This document shows positions 33,785 through 42,683 of a DNA stretch of 64,000 nucleotides, in pieces. Position numbers and translations under genes: made by a program. The notes under the pieces were generated by a model. That model was not told where the DNA came from. It was given only the letters and a program-made list of their open reading frames with translations, and did not search any database. The stretch comes from Roseimicrobium sp. ORNL1 (GTDB taxonomy: Bacteria; Verrucomicrobiota; Verrucomicrobiia; Verrucomicrobiales; Verrucomicrobiaceae), in the NCBI RefSeq assembly GCF_011044495.1, contig NZ_CP049143.1:806001-870000 (forward strand), given 5' to 3'. Numbering within the stretch: position 1 is the first letter of the stretch; each line of letters opens with the position of its first letter.

Positions 33785-34624
33785 TCAGGCTGGAGCCGGT
33801 TGTGACGCGAGCGTGGGCAGGCGCAGGCGTTTCCGGTCCGGGAGGCCGCTGGCTATCTGTTGCAGCAAGGACTTTGCCTGCAAGGGGGAAGTGTGCGGAA
33901 AAACGGAGAGAATCCGCGCCAGCAGCCCGGCGGCACGCGGCGCGGCGAAGCTGCTCCCGGTGGCCTCACGGCGGATGCCGCCCTTCCACGGCACATTCAC
34001 CTGCACCCCCAGCGCGGCGAATTCTACCAGGGTGCCGGGCGGGTTGCGGAAAATCATGTCGCGCTGCGGCGTGTCCAGCATGTTCACCGTGATCACACTG
34101 GTGAAATCCCCCGGCCACTCGGGCTTGCGGAAGTCATCGTTGTTGCACGCGGCCACCACGTGGATGCCCGCGAGGTAGGCATCGTCCACCCAATCCTTGA
34201 ACATGAGGATCTGCGACTTCAGCCGCGCGCCGAAGCTGCAGTTCAGGATGTGGTACCCGCGCTCCAGCGCCAGCCGCGCGCCGAAGCAGATCATTTCGCT
34301 CTGGGACTGGTTCTTCGCATCCAGCACACGGAAGCTGCCGATTTCCGCCTCCGGCGCCATCTCGTGGATGATGCTGGCCACCGCTGTGCCGTGGCCGAAG
34401 AGGTCCGTGCGTTCCCCGGGCTTTGCCTCGAGAATGCCCATGTCCTCCTCCATGCACAGGTCATCGGCGATTTTCACCCCGCTCAGGTCGGGGTGGTCCC
34501 ACTCCACACCGGAGTCGAGCACCGCCACGCGGATGCCTCGCCCGCGACCGTTGCGCATGGCGGCGGCGGCTTGCTCAGGCGTGATCCATCTGGAGGGGGA
34601 GCCGGACATGCGTGTGTCGGTCAA
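33785..34624 (-). CDS. Subtilisin-like (S8) serine protease without signal peptide
   Basis: A 279-residue S8 peptidase with a complete triad: Asp37 in VAVLDSGVEWDHPDL, His78 in FGHGTAVAS and Ser225 in ATGSSFAAPR, plus the oxyanion Asn in AACNNDD. No signal peptide or propeptide is seen, so it probably acts in the cytoplasm. The frame begins with a TTG directly after the TGA of the GAF gene, with GAAGAGG five bases before it, so translation is likely coupled; an ATG at 34609 is the alternative. The function is not known; the tight link to a GAF-domain protein suggests regulated proteolysis. Confidence 0.85.
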   Translation of the reverse strand: MTDTRMSGSPSRWITPEQAAAAMRNGRGRGIRVAVLDSGVEWDHPDLSGVKIADDLCMEEDMGILEAKPGERTDLFGHGTAVASIIHEMAPEAEIGSFRVLDAKNQSQSEMICFGARLALERGYHILNCSFGARLKSQILMFKDWVDDAYLAGIHVVAACNNDDFRKPEWPGDFTSVITVNMLDTPQRDMIFRNPPGTLVEFAALGVQVNVPWKGGIRREATGSSFAAPRAAGLLARILSVFPHTSPLQAKSLLQQIASGLPDRKRLRLPTLASQPAPA

Positions 34625-35248
34625 TCAATCCTCTTCCAGGCCGATGGCGGCGCAGAGCAGCTTGTGGTCGAGCAGGCGTCCGAAGAGACGCGAGAGCAGG
34701 TTGAGTTCCTCTACCGCTTCCTGGTCGAAGCTGCAGGGCTCCGGGTCATCGAGCGTGGGCTTGTATTTGTATGCTGCGAGCACGCCGCGCATCTTTCCCG
34801 CGATGAAGAAGGGCACCAGCACACGGCAGCACACGATGACGCCCAGGCGCGACTCCAGGGCGCTGCTGGCAGCGGCGCGGTTCTGCGAGAGGTTGTTCTC
34901 ACAAAACGGCTGCTGCGTGGCGAGAATCATGCCGGAGAGCCCCGTGTCCACGGGCACCTTCATGCTGTTCAGCTTGTCCGCGTGCGGCCCCTGGCTGTAA
35001 CCGCAGTAGAGGTTCTTCTGCTCACGGTCCGCCAGCCAGAAGACGCCCTCATGCGCACCCGCATCGCGGAAGCAATCTCCCGCGAGGCGGACCATGAGTG
35101 GATCCATGAACTCCGTGAAAGTCGCCGGGCGGATGTGCGCGGCGAAGTTCCCCACCCGTTCCTCAATGGCCTGCGCATGCGGCGCGACCCGCGGGTCCGG
35201 CAGCCAGCGCATGGACGTGGTGTTTCCCAAATCAGCGTAGGAAGACAT
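34625..35248 (-). CDS. GAF-domain protein
   Basis: A 207-residue soluble protein starting at the ATG at 35248 (MSSYADLGNTTSMRWLPDPR). The GAF-like fold covers about residues 45-200, with AGAHEGVFWLADREQKNLYC, VDTGLSGMILATQQPFCENN and VLVPFFIAGKMRGVLAAYK, the usual order of strand, gly-rich loop and final strands. GAF domains bind small molecules such as cyclic nucleotides or act as sensors; no output domain is attached. The gene is directly upstream of the cytoplasmic S8 protease, whose start codon abuts this stop codon. Confidence 0.75.
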   Translation of the reverse strand: MSSYADLGNTTSMRWLPDPRVAPHAQAIEERVGNFAAHIRPATFTEFMDPLMVRLAGDCFRDAGAHEGVFWLADREQKNLYCGYSQGPHADKLNSMKVPVDTGLSGMILATQQPFCENNLSQNRAAASSALESRLGVIVCCRVLVPFFIAGKMRGVLAAYKYKPTLDDPEPCSFDQEAVEELNLLSRLFGRLLDHKLLCAAIGLEED

Positions 35249-35337
35249 GGGGGCGATGTTAACTCGCAGAACCCGATGCCGCAACTGAGGGAATAGCCGC
35301 AAAGAGACGCAAAGAAGGGATACTGAAGTCTGCAAGC

Positions 35338-35367
35338 CCTGGGAGCGCTGGCCTCTGGCCGGCGTAG
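35338..35367 (-). repeat. Short repeat shared with 43924-43953
   Basis: CCCTGGGAGCGCTGGCCTCT then GGCCGGCGTA is the reverse complement, with one difference, of TACGCCGGCCGGAGGCCAGC then GCTCCCAGGG at 43924-43953. It is a 30-base dispersed repeat lying just upstream of the GAF gene. Confidence 0.6.
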
Positions 35368-35416
35368 GACCATCGCGAATGACATCGCAGCACCACCACA
35401 CGCTCCAGCTCGGATC

Positions 35417-35506
35417 GTAGCCGACTATCTCCGAAAGTCGCTGCGCGTGAAAACCACCCTTGGGAGTGCTTCACTCGCATCGATTCTCGGAGAGAATCGG
35501 CCACTA
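35417..35506. repeat. Palindromic repeat family C, copy 2
   Basis: GTAGCCGACTATCTCCGAAA.. on the left and ..TCTCGGAGAGAATCGGCCAC on the right are the arms found at 20531-20627, in reverse orientation. Inner hairpins GACTATCTCCGAAAGTC and CGATTCTCGGAGAGAATCG are kept. It ends just before the scpA stop codon. Confidence 0.72.
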
Positions 35507-35511
35507 TAACG

Positions 35512-36366
35512 TCACGCCTCCAGCGCGAGGTCCTTCGGCGTGTCGTCTTCCTCCTCCGCATCATCCGCCTTCTGCTTCATCCCGGCAGCGAGCTGCATGT
35601 GCGGGGGAATCGTCGCGGCGAGTTCATCAATCTTGTCCGAGGGACGCACCACCACGATCTCACCGAGCGTGCGCTCCTGCTCCACTTCCAGGAAGTGCAG
35701 TTTCATGAGCTCCAGCATGGCGAGGAAGGTGACAATCACCTCACTGCGGCTGGTGGCGGCGCTGAAGAGTTCGTCAAAGCGCACGCGCCCACCAACGGGC
35801 ACGATTTCCAGGAGGTGATCGATCTTGTCGCTGACGGTCCAGCGGTCGTCCACGATCTCACGCAGCGTGTGCGTGTCCTCGAACTTCCGCAGCACCTTCT
35901 GGAAGGCGCGGATGAGGTCGAAGATGCCCACCTCGGCGATGCTTTCCTCGGGTGTGGTGAGGTCGGGGATTTCCGGCGTGGCGGTGAAGAGCTCGGCACC
36001 CTTGCTCTCGCGCTGGCCCAGGAACTGGGCGGCATCCTTGAACTTCTTGTACTCCACCAGCTGGCGGATGAGCTCCCAACGCGGGTCATCTTCCTCGGCC
36101 GCTTCATCCGGGGGCTGCAGGTCCTTGGGCAGGAGCTCGCGGCTTTTCAGGTACATGAGGTTGGCCGCCATCACGATGAACTCGCTGGCCAGCTCGATGT
36201 TCAGGGCCTGGAAGGTGTCGATGTACGCCAGGTACTGGCTGGTGATGCGCTCGATGGAGACGTCATAGATGTCGATCTCATCCTTCTTGATGAGGTAGAG
36301 CAGCAGATCGAGGGGGCCTTCAAAGACCTCCAGCTTCACCTTGTAATCGTTGTCCGTGGGTTCCAC
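35512..36366 (-). CDS. scpA: Segregation and condensation protein A
   Basis: A 284-residue kleisin subunit of the SMC-ScpAB condensin. The N-terminal SMC-binding part has YKVKLEVFEGPLDLLLYLIK and KDEIDIYDVSIERITSQYL, followed by the helix with AANLMYLKSRELLP; the C-terminal winged helix has RFDELFSAATSRSEVIVTFL and ELMKLHFLEVEQE. An acidic tail follows. It starts at a GTG (36366). The intervening part between the domains is of normal length. The partner scpB is on the same strand but three genes downstream. Confidence 0.93.
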   Translation of the reverse strand: MEPTDNDYKVKLEVFEGPLDLLLYLIKKDEIDIYDVSIERITSQYLAYIDTFQALNIELASEFIVMAANLMYLKSRELLPKDLQPPDEAAEEDDPRWELIRQLVEYKKFKDAAQFLGQRESKGAELFTATPEIPDLTTPEESIAEVGIFDLIRAFQKVLRKFEDTHTLREIVDDRWTVSDKIDHLLEIVPVGGRVRFDELFSAATSRSEVIVTFLAMLELMKLHFLEVEQERTLGEIVVVRPSDKIDELAATIPPHMQLAAGMKQKADDAEEEDDTPKDLALEA

Positions 36367-36472
36367 CGGGGGAGATAGCGGGCGGGGGGAGGGACTGCAA
36401 GCGGGAAAGGGGTTCCGTCAGGCCGGGGGGCCTAACGCCCACTGTGGGACCGGGAGGTCCAACCTCCTCACC

Positions 36473-37114
36473 CTACTTCGTCTCCACCGTCTCCAGCAGC
36501 GTCGAGCTGAAGACATCGCAAGGGCAGATGACCTCCATCTCATACGGCACCTTGTCGCCATAGCGCTCCTTCAGAATCTTCTGCACCGCGGCATGGGAGA
36601 GGTCGAGATCCTTGAGCGTGCGAAGCTCTCCCAACTTGATGCCAGAGGCACGCTCGTAACCTTTCCAGACCAGCTCGGAGCAGTAGATGCTGTCGTCCGA
36701 CCACTCAAAGAGCCAGTCGTAGTTCTTGCCCAGCATGGTGGTGACTTCCTTCTTGAGCGCTACCGTGTCCAGCTTGCTCGGGTCCTTCAGCCGCTTGATG
36801 ACGTAGTGCTCCTTGTCCCCGCGCTTGATCCATTCGTCCAGCGGCGCTTTGCCCACGGGCTGCACCGCCTCGTACACATAGGGCTTCCCATCCTCAATGA
36901 AGATGACCCCCATGTGGGTGAACTCCGAGTGCGTCGCCGCTGCAATGGCCGCCGCCTGCTGGGTCAGCGAACGGTGAAAGATGATGTCGCCGTCGCGGAC
37001 AGGGATGTCCGGGGAGTGGGATGGTGGTGGCGTTTCCGCAAACGCGGCGGTGGACAGCGCGGCTGCCAGTCCCAGGATGATGGTGAAGAAGAAGGTCACA
37101 GGTCTCCGGCCCAT
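36473..37114 (-). CDS. YiiX/YebB-like permuted papain-fold hydrolase
   Basis: A 213-residue exported protein. From the ATG at 37114 it has a signal peptide (MGRRPVTFFFTIILGLAAAL, cut near AFAET). The NlpC/P60-like permuted fold is recognised by DIPVRDGDIIFHRSLTQQAA, His in ATHSEFTHMGVIF and the Cys in SIYCSELVWKGYERA. Family members (YiiX, YycO) are cysteine hydrolases thought to act on peptide, amide or lipid bonds in the envelope. ATGs at 37138 and 37150 are alternatives. Upstream is the multi-hairpin element; downstream lies a short repeat then scpA. Confidence 0.82.
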   Translation of the reverse strand: MGRRPVTFFFTIILGLAAALSTAAFAETPPPSHSPDIPVRDGDIIFHRSLTQQAAAIAAATHSEFTHMGVIFIEDGKPYVYEAVQPVGKAPLDEWIKRGDKEHYVIKRLKDPSKLDTVALKKEVTTMLGKNYDWLFEWSDDSIYCSELVWKGYERASGIKLGELRTLKDLDLSHAAVQKILKERYGDKVPYEMEVICPCDVFSSTLLETVETK

Positions 37115-37258
37115 GGGAAAAGATTTACTCCGGAACATTGTTGCTGGCAACTGGGAGCCTGGCGGGAATTGCGATTCGGGCGGCAGGGCACCCGGAATGG
37201 AAGAGGACTTCCGTCAGGTGAAGAAGGGGGTGCGGTATCAAAGTAGAAGGGGGATGAA

Positions 37259-37475
37259 CGCGACAGATCCAGATGCTGTGACGCGAAGCGTCCTTGGACT
37301 GCGTGCAGCCCTGCTGCCGCTTTGAAGAGTCCACAGCCTGCTGTGGCGATGGCGACACTCGCTCGTAAGGTGATGCGTCCAGAGAGAGTGGCGACTTCGT
37401 CGCGGTGACGCGTGCAGCAGGCTGCACTTTAGGAAAGCGGCAGCAGGGCTGCGCGCAGTCCAAGGCCTTCGGCAC
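37259..37475 (-). repeat. Multi-hairpin REP-like element, copy 4
   Basis: Starts with CGCGACAGATCCAGATGCTG, TGACGCGAAGCGTCCTTGG, and runs in the same sense as copy 3 through GTCCACAGCCTGCTGTGG, GGCGACTTCGTCGC and GTGCAGCAGGCTGCAC to GCGCAGTCCAAGGCCTTCGG. Its two ends match those of copy 5 (43695-43909) over more bases than any other pair. Much of the 480 bases between the YiiX-like gene and the ceramidase fusion is this element; nothing else is seen. Confidence 0.85.
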
Positions 37476-37595
37476 AAGTGTCGCTGAATGCTCATGGTAC
37501 TTAAGTGCCCGCCTGCCGTATTCTTCTTCCAAGATGCCTTAGTGAAAAAGATGCTCTGCAATATGGCGCCGACTGGGACGGTAGATGTTGCCCGC

Positions 37596-40500
37596 ATGAC
37601 ACGCGCTGCTTTTCTCCTCTGCACCCTCGCGCTTCTGGTTGTCGGAGCCCGGCTTTCATCCACGTCCGCATCTGCGCAGGAAACGGCCTCCACTTTCCGC
37701 GCTGGCGCTGCCGCGGTGGATGTCACCCCGCAGAAGTTCCCGGTCATCGTGAATGGAAACTTCACCGAGCGACTCGCCCAGCAGGCCAACGACAAACTCC
37801 ATGCGCGTGCCATCGCGCTCGATGATGGAAACACCAAGCTCGTGCTCTGCGTGGTGGATACCTGCATGATGCCGCGCGAAGTCATCGACCAGGCGAAGTC
37901 CATCGTCGCGAAGGAGACCGGGCTGGACATCTCGCACATGACGGTGTCCGCCACGCATACGCATACGGCACCTGCGGCGATGGGTTGCCTGGGGAGTCGC
38001 ATGGATCCGGAGTACACGAAGTGGCTGCCGGGCAAGGTCGCGGAGGCGATGATGGCAGCACTCAAAAACCTGCAACCTGCGAAGGTGGGCTGGGCATCCG
38101 TCGATGACTGGGAGCACACGCACAACCGCCGCTGGATCTACCGGCCCGACCGCATCCAGGCCGACCCCTTTGGAAATCCCACGGTGCGCGCCATGATGCA
38201 TCCCGGTTATGAAAGCCCGAATCACGTGGGACCCTCCGGACCGGTGGACCCCGGGCTCAGCGTGCTGGCCTTGCAGACGAAGGACGGCAAGCCACTCGCT
38301 CTCTTCGCGAACTACTCGCAGCATTACTTCGGTGCCTCGGCGGTGTCCGCGGACTACTACGGCGCCTTCTGCAAGCACATGGCGAAGCTGCTGGGGCAAG
38401 CGTCAGGCGAGGGGCCATTCGTTGCCCTCATGTCGCAGGGCACCAGTGGTGACCTGATGTGGATGGATTACAGCAAGCCCAAGCAGAACATCACGATGGA
38501 TGCGTATGCGGAAGCGGTGGCGAAGCGCGCGCTGGAGGCTTGGGGCAAGGTGGAGTTCCACGACAGCGTGCCGCTCGGCATCGTGGAGAAGAAGGTTCCG
38601 CTCACCTATCGCGTGCCGGATGAAGCCCGCTTGAAGTGGGCGCGTGAGACCATGGCCACGGTGAAGGACCGCCTGCCCACGAGCAAACCGGAGATCTATG
38701 CGAACGAGGCGATCCAGCTGCACGAGAAGCAGAAGACGGAACTCGTGCTGCAGGCGCTACGCATCGGTGACCTCGGCATCACCGCGTTGCCGAACGAAGT
38801 CTTCGCCATCACCGGATTGAAGCTGAAGGCGCAGTCACCTTTCGCCTCGCATTTTAATATTGAGCTGGCCAATGGCGCGGAGGGTTACATCCCTCCTCCG
38901 GAGCAGCACAAGCTCGGTGGCTACACCACCTGGCCCGCGCGTACGGCAGGGCTGGAGGTGCAGGCGGAACCGGTGATCGTGGACACCTTGCTGAAGGCCG
39001 CAGAGGAAGTGGCGGGCAAGCCACGCCGCAAAATGACGCAGGGCAGGGGAGCGTATGCGGAGACCATCCTCGGAGCGAAACCTCTGGCGTACTGGCGGCT
39101 CGATGAGGCGGTGATTCCCAAGGCCCATGATGCCACGGCGACGAAGGAACATGCCGCGGACATTGAGGACGGCGTTGCGCTCTATCTTGAAGGTCCCGCA
39201 GATGAGGCTTTCTCGGGAGAGGACATCAACCGTGCCATGCACTTCGCCGGCGGTCGCGTGCACGGGGAAGTGAAGGAACTGGGCGATACGTACAGCGTGG
39301 AGTTCTGGTTCTGGAATGGACTGCCGGAAGATGCGCGTCCGGTGACAGGGTATCTCTTCTCGCGCGGTCCGAACAAAGACCGTGCGTGTCCGGGAGATCA
39401 TCTCGGCATCAGCGGCACGCATGCGGATGCGTCACCGGGTCGGCTCATGCTCTACAATGGCGATGGCCAGCGCAAACTCCTCGCAGGTTCCACCCTTCTT
39501 TCACTGAGGAGTTGGCACCATGTGGTGCTCACGCGCTCGAAGAATCAGGTCCGCGTGTATCTCGATGGCAGGACCAAGCCCGAGATCGAAGGCGAGCTGG
39601 AATACACGCTGCCGGAGGAGGTGAAGGACATCTTCCTTGGCGGACGCAGCGATGGCTTCGCGGGGCTCGAAGGCAAGCTGGATGAAGTCTCCCTCTATAA
39701 TAGAGTACTCACGGCGGAGGAGGCCGCGGCGCATTACCATGCCTCCGGCCTGACACCGCCGCGAGCACGCACCGAGACCTCCGCACTTTCACCGGAGGAA
39801 TCACTCAAACGCATTCATGTGCCGAAGGGATTCACTGTGGACCTGGTGGCTGCGGAACCACTCGTGCTGGACCCTGTGGCCTTCGATTGGGATGACCGTG
39901 GCCGCCTCTGGGTCGTGGAGATGGCGGACTATCCATTGGGCATGGATGGCAATGGCAAGCCCGGCGGTCGTGTCTCCATTCTTGAAGACACCAATCGGGA
40001 CGGCAAATACGACAAGCGCACAGTCTTTGCGGAAGGCCTGCGTTTTCCCACCGGCATCCTCACGTGGCGCGATGGCTGCCTCATCACCGCCGCGCCGGAG
40101 GTGCTCCTGCTGCGTGACAAGGATGGCGATGGCAAGATGGATGAGAGCAAGGCGCTGCTCACCGGCTTCCTCGAAGGTAATCAACAACTCCGCGTGAATG
40201 GCCTCCGCTGGGGGCTCGATGGCTGGGTGTACTGCGCGAACGGCGGACACAACGCGAACTATGGCAAGGATATCCACATCACCTCCACGCTCACGGGGGA
40301 GAAGGTGGCACTGGGCAGTCGCGACTTCCGCTTCAAGCCGGACACGGGTGAAGTCGATCCGCTGAGCGGCCCCGCGCAGTTTGGTCGCACGCGCGATGCG
40401 TGGGGGCACTGGTTTGGCGTGCAGAACAGCTATCCTCTCTGGCACTATGCCTTGGAGGACCGCTACCTGCGTCGTAATCCCCATGTGGCCCCGCCTTCGC

Positions 40501-42608
40501 CGAAGGTCATGCTCACGGAGCCCAACGCCCGTGTGTTCCCCGCCAGTGCGCAGGAGAAGCGCTTCCACAGCTTTGACCAGGCAGGGCGCTTCACTTCGGC
40601 CTGCGGTCCCACCATCTATGGAGATGATGCCTTGTTTGGCCGTCGCGAGGGAGTCATGGATGCCTTCGTCTGCGAGCCCTTCCACAATGTGGTGCAGCAC
40701 CTCGTGCTGGAAGAGGACGGCGCCACTTTCAAGGCATCGCGTGATCCTTCCGAGAAGCTCGACTTCTTCGCGAGTGAGGATCGCTGGTGTCGTCCCGTGA
40801 TGGTGCGCACGGGTCCGGATGGTTCCCTGTGGGTAGCGGACATGTATCGCTATATGATTGAGCATCCGCAGTGGCTGCCCACGCAGGGCAAAGAGGAGTT
40901 GCTCGCGCACTATCGCGAAGGCGATGATCGCGGGCGCATGTATCGCGTGTTCGCGGGGACGAAGGCGCCGTCAGTCTATGCGGACCTGAGCAAGCTGGAT
41001 GGCACAGGTCTTCTTTCCCTGCTCGCCAGCCCCAATTGCTGGCTGCGGGACAAGGCGCACATGATGCTGCTGTGGCATGGGGACAAATCCGTGGCGCCGC
41101 AGCTTGCGAGCTTCCTGCAGAATCATCCCAGCCCCTACACCCGCCTGCATGCGCTCTGGCTGCTGGACGGGCTTGGCGCGTTGGAAAGCGGTCACATCAT
41201 CACCGCCCTCTCGGATTCGGTGGCGGGCATTCGCGAGAGCGCACTGCTTCTTGCGGAGAAGTCCAAGGACGATGCCGTGGTCATCAAGGCCGCATCTCTA
41301 GCTGCGGATCCCAGCGCGAAAGTGCAGTTGCAATTGCTGAATTCCCTCGGCGAATGGAAACATCCCGCGGCCAGCGCTGCCCTGGTGAAACTGGCTTCCT
41401 CCAAGCTCGACTCACCTCTGGAGAGAACAGCATTGGCGAGTTCCGCCACGGCACATCTGCCGGCGCTGGCCTCCGCGGCATCGTCGAACCCCACGCTCAT
41501 GGAAACCGTCGTGCGCACCGCGCTCGGAAAGGGAGACAACGAAATCGTACGTGACCTCGCTGCTCCCGTGCTGGCGAAGGTAAACACCAGCGATGAGCCA
41601 TCCCTCCGAAACGTGAGCACCCTGCTGCGGGCTTTGCGCGATGCCGGCAGTTCTCTTGATGCACTGGCTGCGAAGCAACCCGAAGACACTGCATGGCAGA
41701 AGCTGAAGCAGTCGAAGGAGGAGCTCCTGAAGAAGGTGCGTGAGTTTGCTGCCAGTGAGGACGCGACCCCTTCGCCAGTACGCCTCGTAGCCGCTGCCAT
41801 CCTGATGACGGATGCCACGGAAGCCTGCGGAGCCATCGATTTGGTCGCACGCTGGATGCACACACCGGGAGCGGCGGATACGTTCGGTGAATGTGTAGCC
41901 CTACTCTCCTCCTCCTCAGATACTCGCATCCCAACGCTGTTGCTTGCGCAATGGAACGAGCGCACCCCACGCCAGCGCGAAGCGGTGCTGGATGCCCTGC
42001 TTGGCCGGGAAGCCTGGGCGTTGATGCTGCTGAAGGAGATTCAAGAAGGTCGCATCACCAGCAGCAGCCTCGATGCCCAGCGGCAGACACGCCTCTTCAA
42101 GCATCCCGCCAAGACCGTGAGCAAGCTCGCCGGCGAAGTCATCAAGGCACGGGACTCACGCCAGCAGGTGCTGGACAAGTTCCGCCCGGCGCTCTCGCTC
42201 ACGGGTGATCCTGCGAAAGGGAAACAGACCTTCGCGCAGGCCTGCATCGCCTGCCATCAGCTTGAAGGCGTGGGCCTCGCCGTCGGTCCCGACCTGCGCT
42301 CCGTCGTTCAGCATCCGCCGGACAAGCTCTTCACCTCCATCCTGGATCCCAGCGCCATCATCGAGCCCGGGTTCACCGCTTACTTCTGCGACCTCAAGAG
42401 CGGCAGTCAGGTCTACGGCGCCATCGCGAGCGAGACCGGCAGCAGCGTCACCCTGCGCCTCGCCGATGGCAGCCTCAAGCCTGTGCTGCGCTCGGAAATC
42501 AACAAGCTGCAAAGCTCGAACCTGTCCCTCATGCCGGATGGCTTGGAGGCCCTGCTCACGCCGCAGTCACTGGCGGATTTGATTGCGTATCTGCGGCAGC
42601 CGAAGTGA
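37596..42608 (+). CDS. Ceramidase-like / LamG / PVC-type dehydrogenase / HEAT / cytochrome c fusion
   Basis: A 1670-residue exported protein with a signal peptide (FLLCTLALLVVGARLSSTSA.., cut near SAQE). In order: a neutral/alkaline ceramidase-like domain (about 25-460; ATHTHTAPAAMG with metal-binding His, and SQGTSGDLMW); a concanavalin-like LamG domain (about 490-725; AYWRLDEA, KLDEVSLYNRVLTAEEAAAH); the sorbosone/PQQ-dehydrogenase-like propeller of PVC bacteria (about 737-1125; GFTVDLVAAEPLVLDPVAF, GCLITAAPEVLLLRD); a HEAT-like helical part (about 1140-1440); and a haem-binding domain with CIACH at 1550-1554. The last three are the usual TIGR02604/TIGR02603 architecture of Pirellula/Verrucomicrobium proteins; the front two are an extra. 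It may cleave and oxidise a glycan or lipid in the periplasm, but substrate is unknown. The ATG at 37596 gives the best signal peptide. Confidence 0.88.
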   Translation: MTRAAFLLCTLALLVVGARLSSTSASAQETASTFRAGAAAVDVTPQKFPVIVNGNFTERLAQQANDKLHARAIALDDGNTKLVLCVVDTCMMPREVIDQAKSIVAKETGLDISHMTVSATHTHTAPAAMGCLGSRMDPEYTKWLPGKVAEAMMAALKNLQPAKVGWASVDDWEHTHNRRWIYRPDRIQADPFGNPTVRAMMHPGYESPNHVGPSGPVDPGLSVLALQTKDGKPLALFANYSQHYFGASAVSADYYGAFCKHMAKLLGQASGEGPFVALMSQGTSGDLMWMDYSKPKQNITMDAYAEAVAKRALEAWGKVEFHDSVPLGIVEKKVPLTYRVPDEARLKWARETMATVKDRLPTSKPEIYANEAIQLHEKQKTELVLQALRIGDLGITALPNEVFAITGLKLKAQSPFASHFNIELANGAEGYIPPPEQHKLGGYTTWPARTAGLEVQAEPVIVDTLLKAAEEVAGKPRRKMTQGRGAYAETILGAKPLAYWRLDEAVIPKAHDATATKEHAADIEDGVALYLEGPADEAFSGEDINRAMHFAGGRVHGEVKELGDTYSVEFWFWNGLPEDARPVTGYLFSRGPNKDRACPGDHLGISGTHADASPGRLMLYNGDGQRKLLAGSTLLSLRSWHHVVLTRSKNQVRVYLDGRTKPEIEGELEYTLPEEVKDIFLGGRSDGFAGLEGKLDEVSLYNRVLTAEEAAAHYHASGLTPPRARTETSALSPEESLKRIHVPKGFTVDLVAAEPLVLDPVAFDWDDRGRLWVVEMADYPLGMDGNGKPGGRVSILEDTNRDGKYDKRTVFAEGLRFPTGILTWRDGCLITAAPEVLLLRDKDGDGKMDESKALLTGFLEGNQQLRVNGLRWGLDGWVYCANGGHNANYGKDIHITSTLTGEKVALGSRDFRFKPDTGEVDPLSGPAQFGRTRDAWGHWFGVQNSYPLWHYALEDRYLRRNPHVAPPSPKVMLTEPNARVFPASAQEKRFHSFDQAGRFTSACGPTIYGDDALFGRREGVMDAFVCEPFHNVVQHLVLEEDGATFKASRDPSEKLDFFASEDRWCRPVMVRTGPDGSLWVADMYRYMIEHPQWLPTQGKEELLAHYREGDDRGRMYRVFAGTKAPSVYADLSKLDGTGLLSLLASPNCWLRDKAHMMLLWHGDKSVAPQLASFLQNHPSPYTRLHALWLLDGLGALESGHIITALSDSVAGIRESALLLAEKSKDDAVVIKAASLAADPSAKVQLQLLNSLGEWKHPAASAALVKLASSKLDSPLERTALASSATAHLPALASAASSNPTLMETVVRTALGKGDNEIVRDLAAPVLAKVNTSDEPSLRNVSTLLRALRDAGSSLDALAAKQPEDTAWQKLKQSKEELLKKVREFAASEDATPSPVRLVAAAILMTDATEACGAIDLVARWMHTPGAADTFGECVALLSSSSDTRIPTLLLAQWNERTPRQREAVLDALLGREAWALMLLKEIQEGRITSSSLDAQRQTRLFKHPAKTVSKLAGEVIKARDSRQQVLDKFRPALSLTGDPAKGKQTFAQACIACHQLEGVGLAVGPDLRSVVQHPPDKLFTSILDPSAIIEPGFTAYFCDLKSGSQVYGAIASETGSSVTLRLADGSLKPVLRSEINKLQSSNLSLMPDGLEALLTPQSLADLIAYLRQPK

Positions 42609-42683
42609 AGTGGCACTGGTTGGTTGAAACGAATTCGTACGAAGCGGCTATTGTTTCGTGCACTGAACTCAGGCTGTTGAACG

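Noticed and set aside
33860-35296. 478-residue frame on the plus strand
   Set aside because: Antisense to the S8 protease and GAF genes, both with recognisable domains.
37125-38399. Minus-strand frames of 135-295 residues upstream of and inside the ceramidase fusion
   Set aside because: They run through REP-like copy 4 or lie antisense to the fusion gene, and share LLHASPRRSR-type strings with frames in other copies, so they are translations of the repeat.
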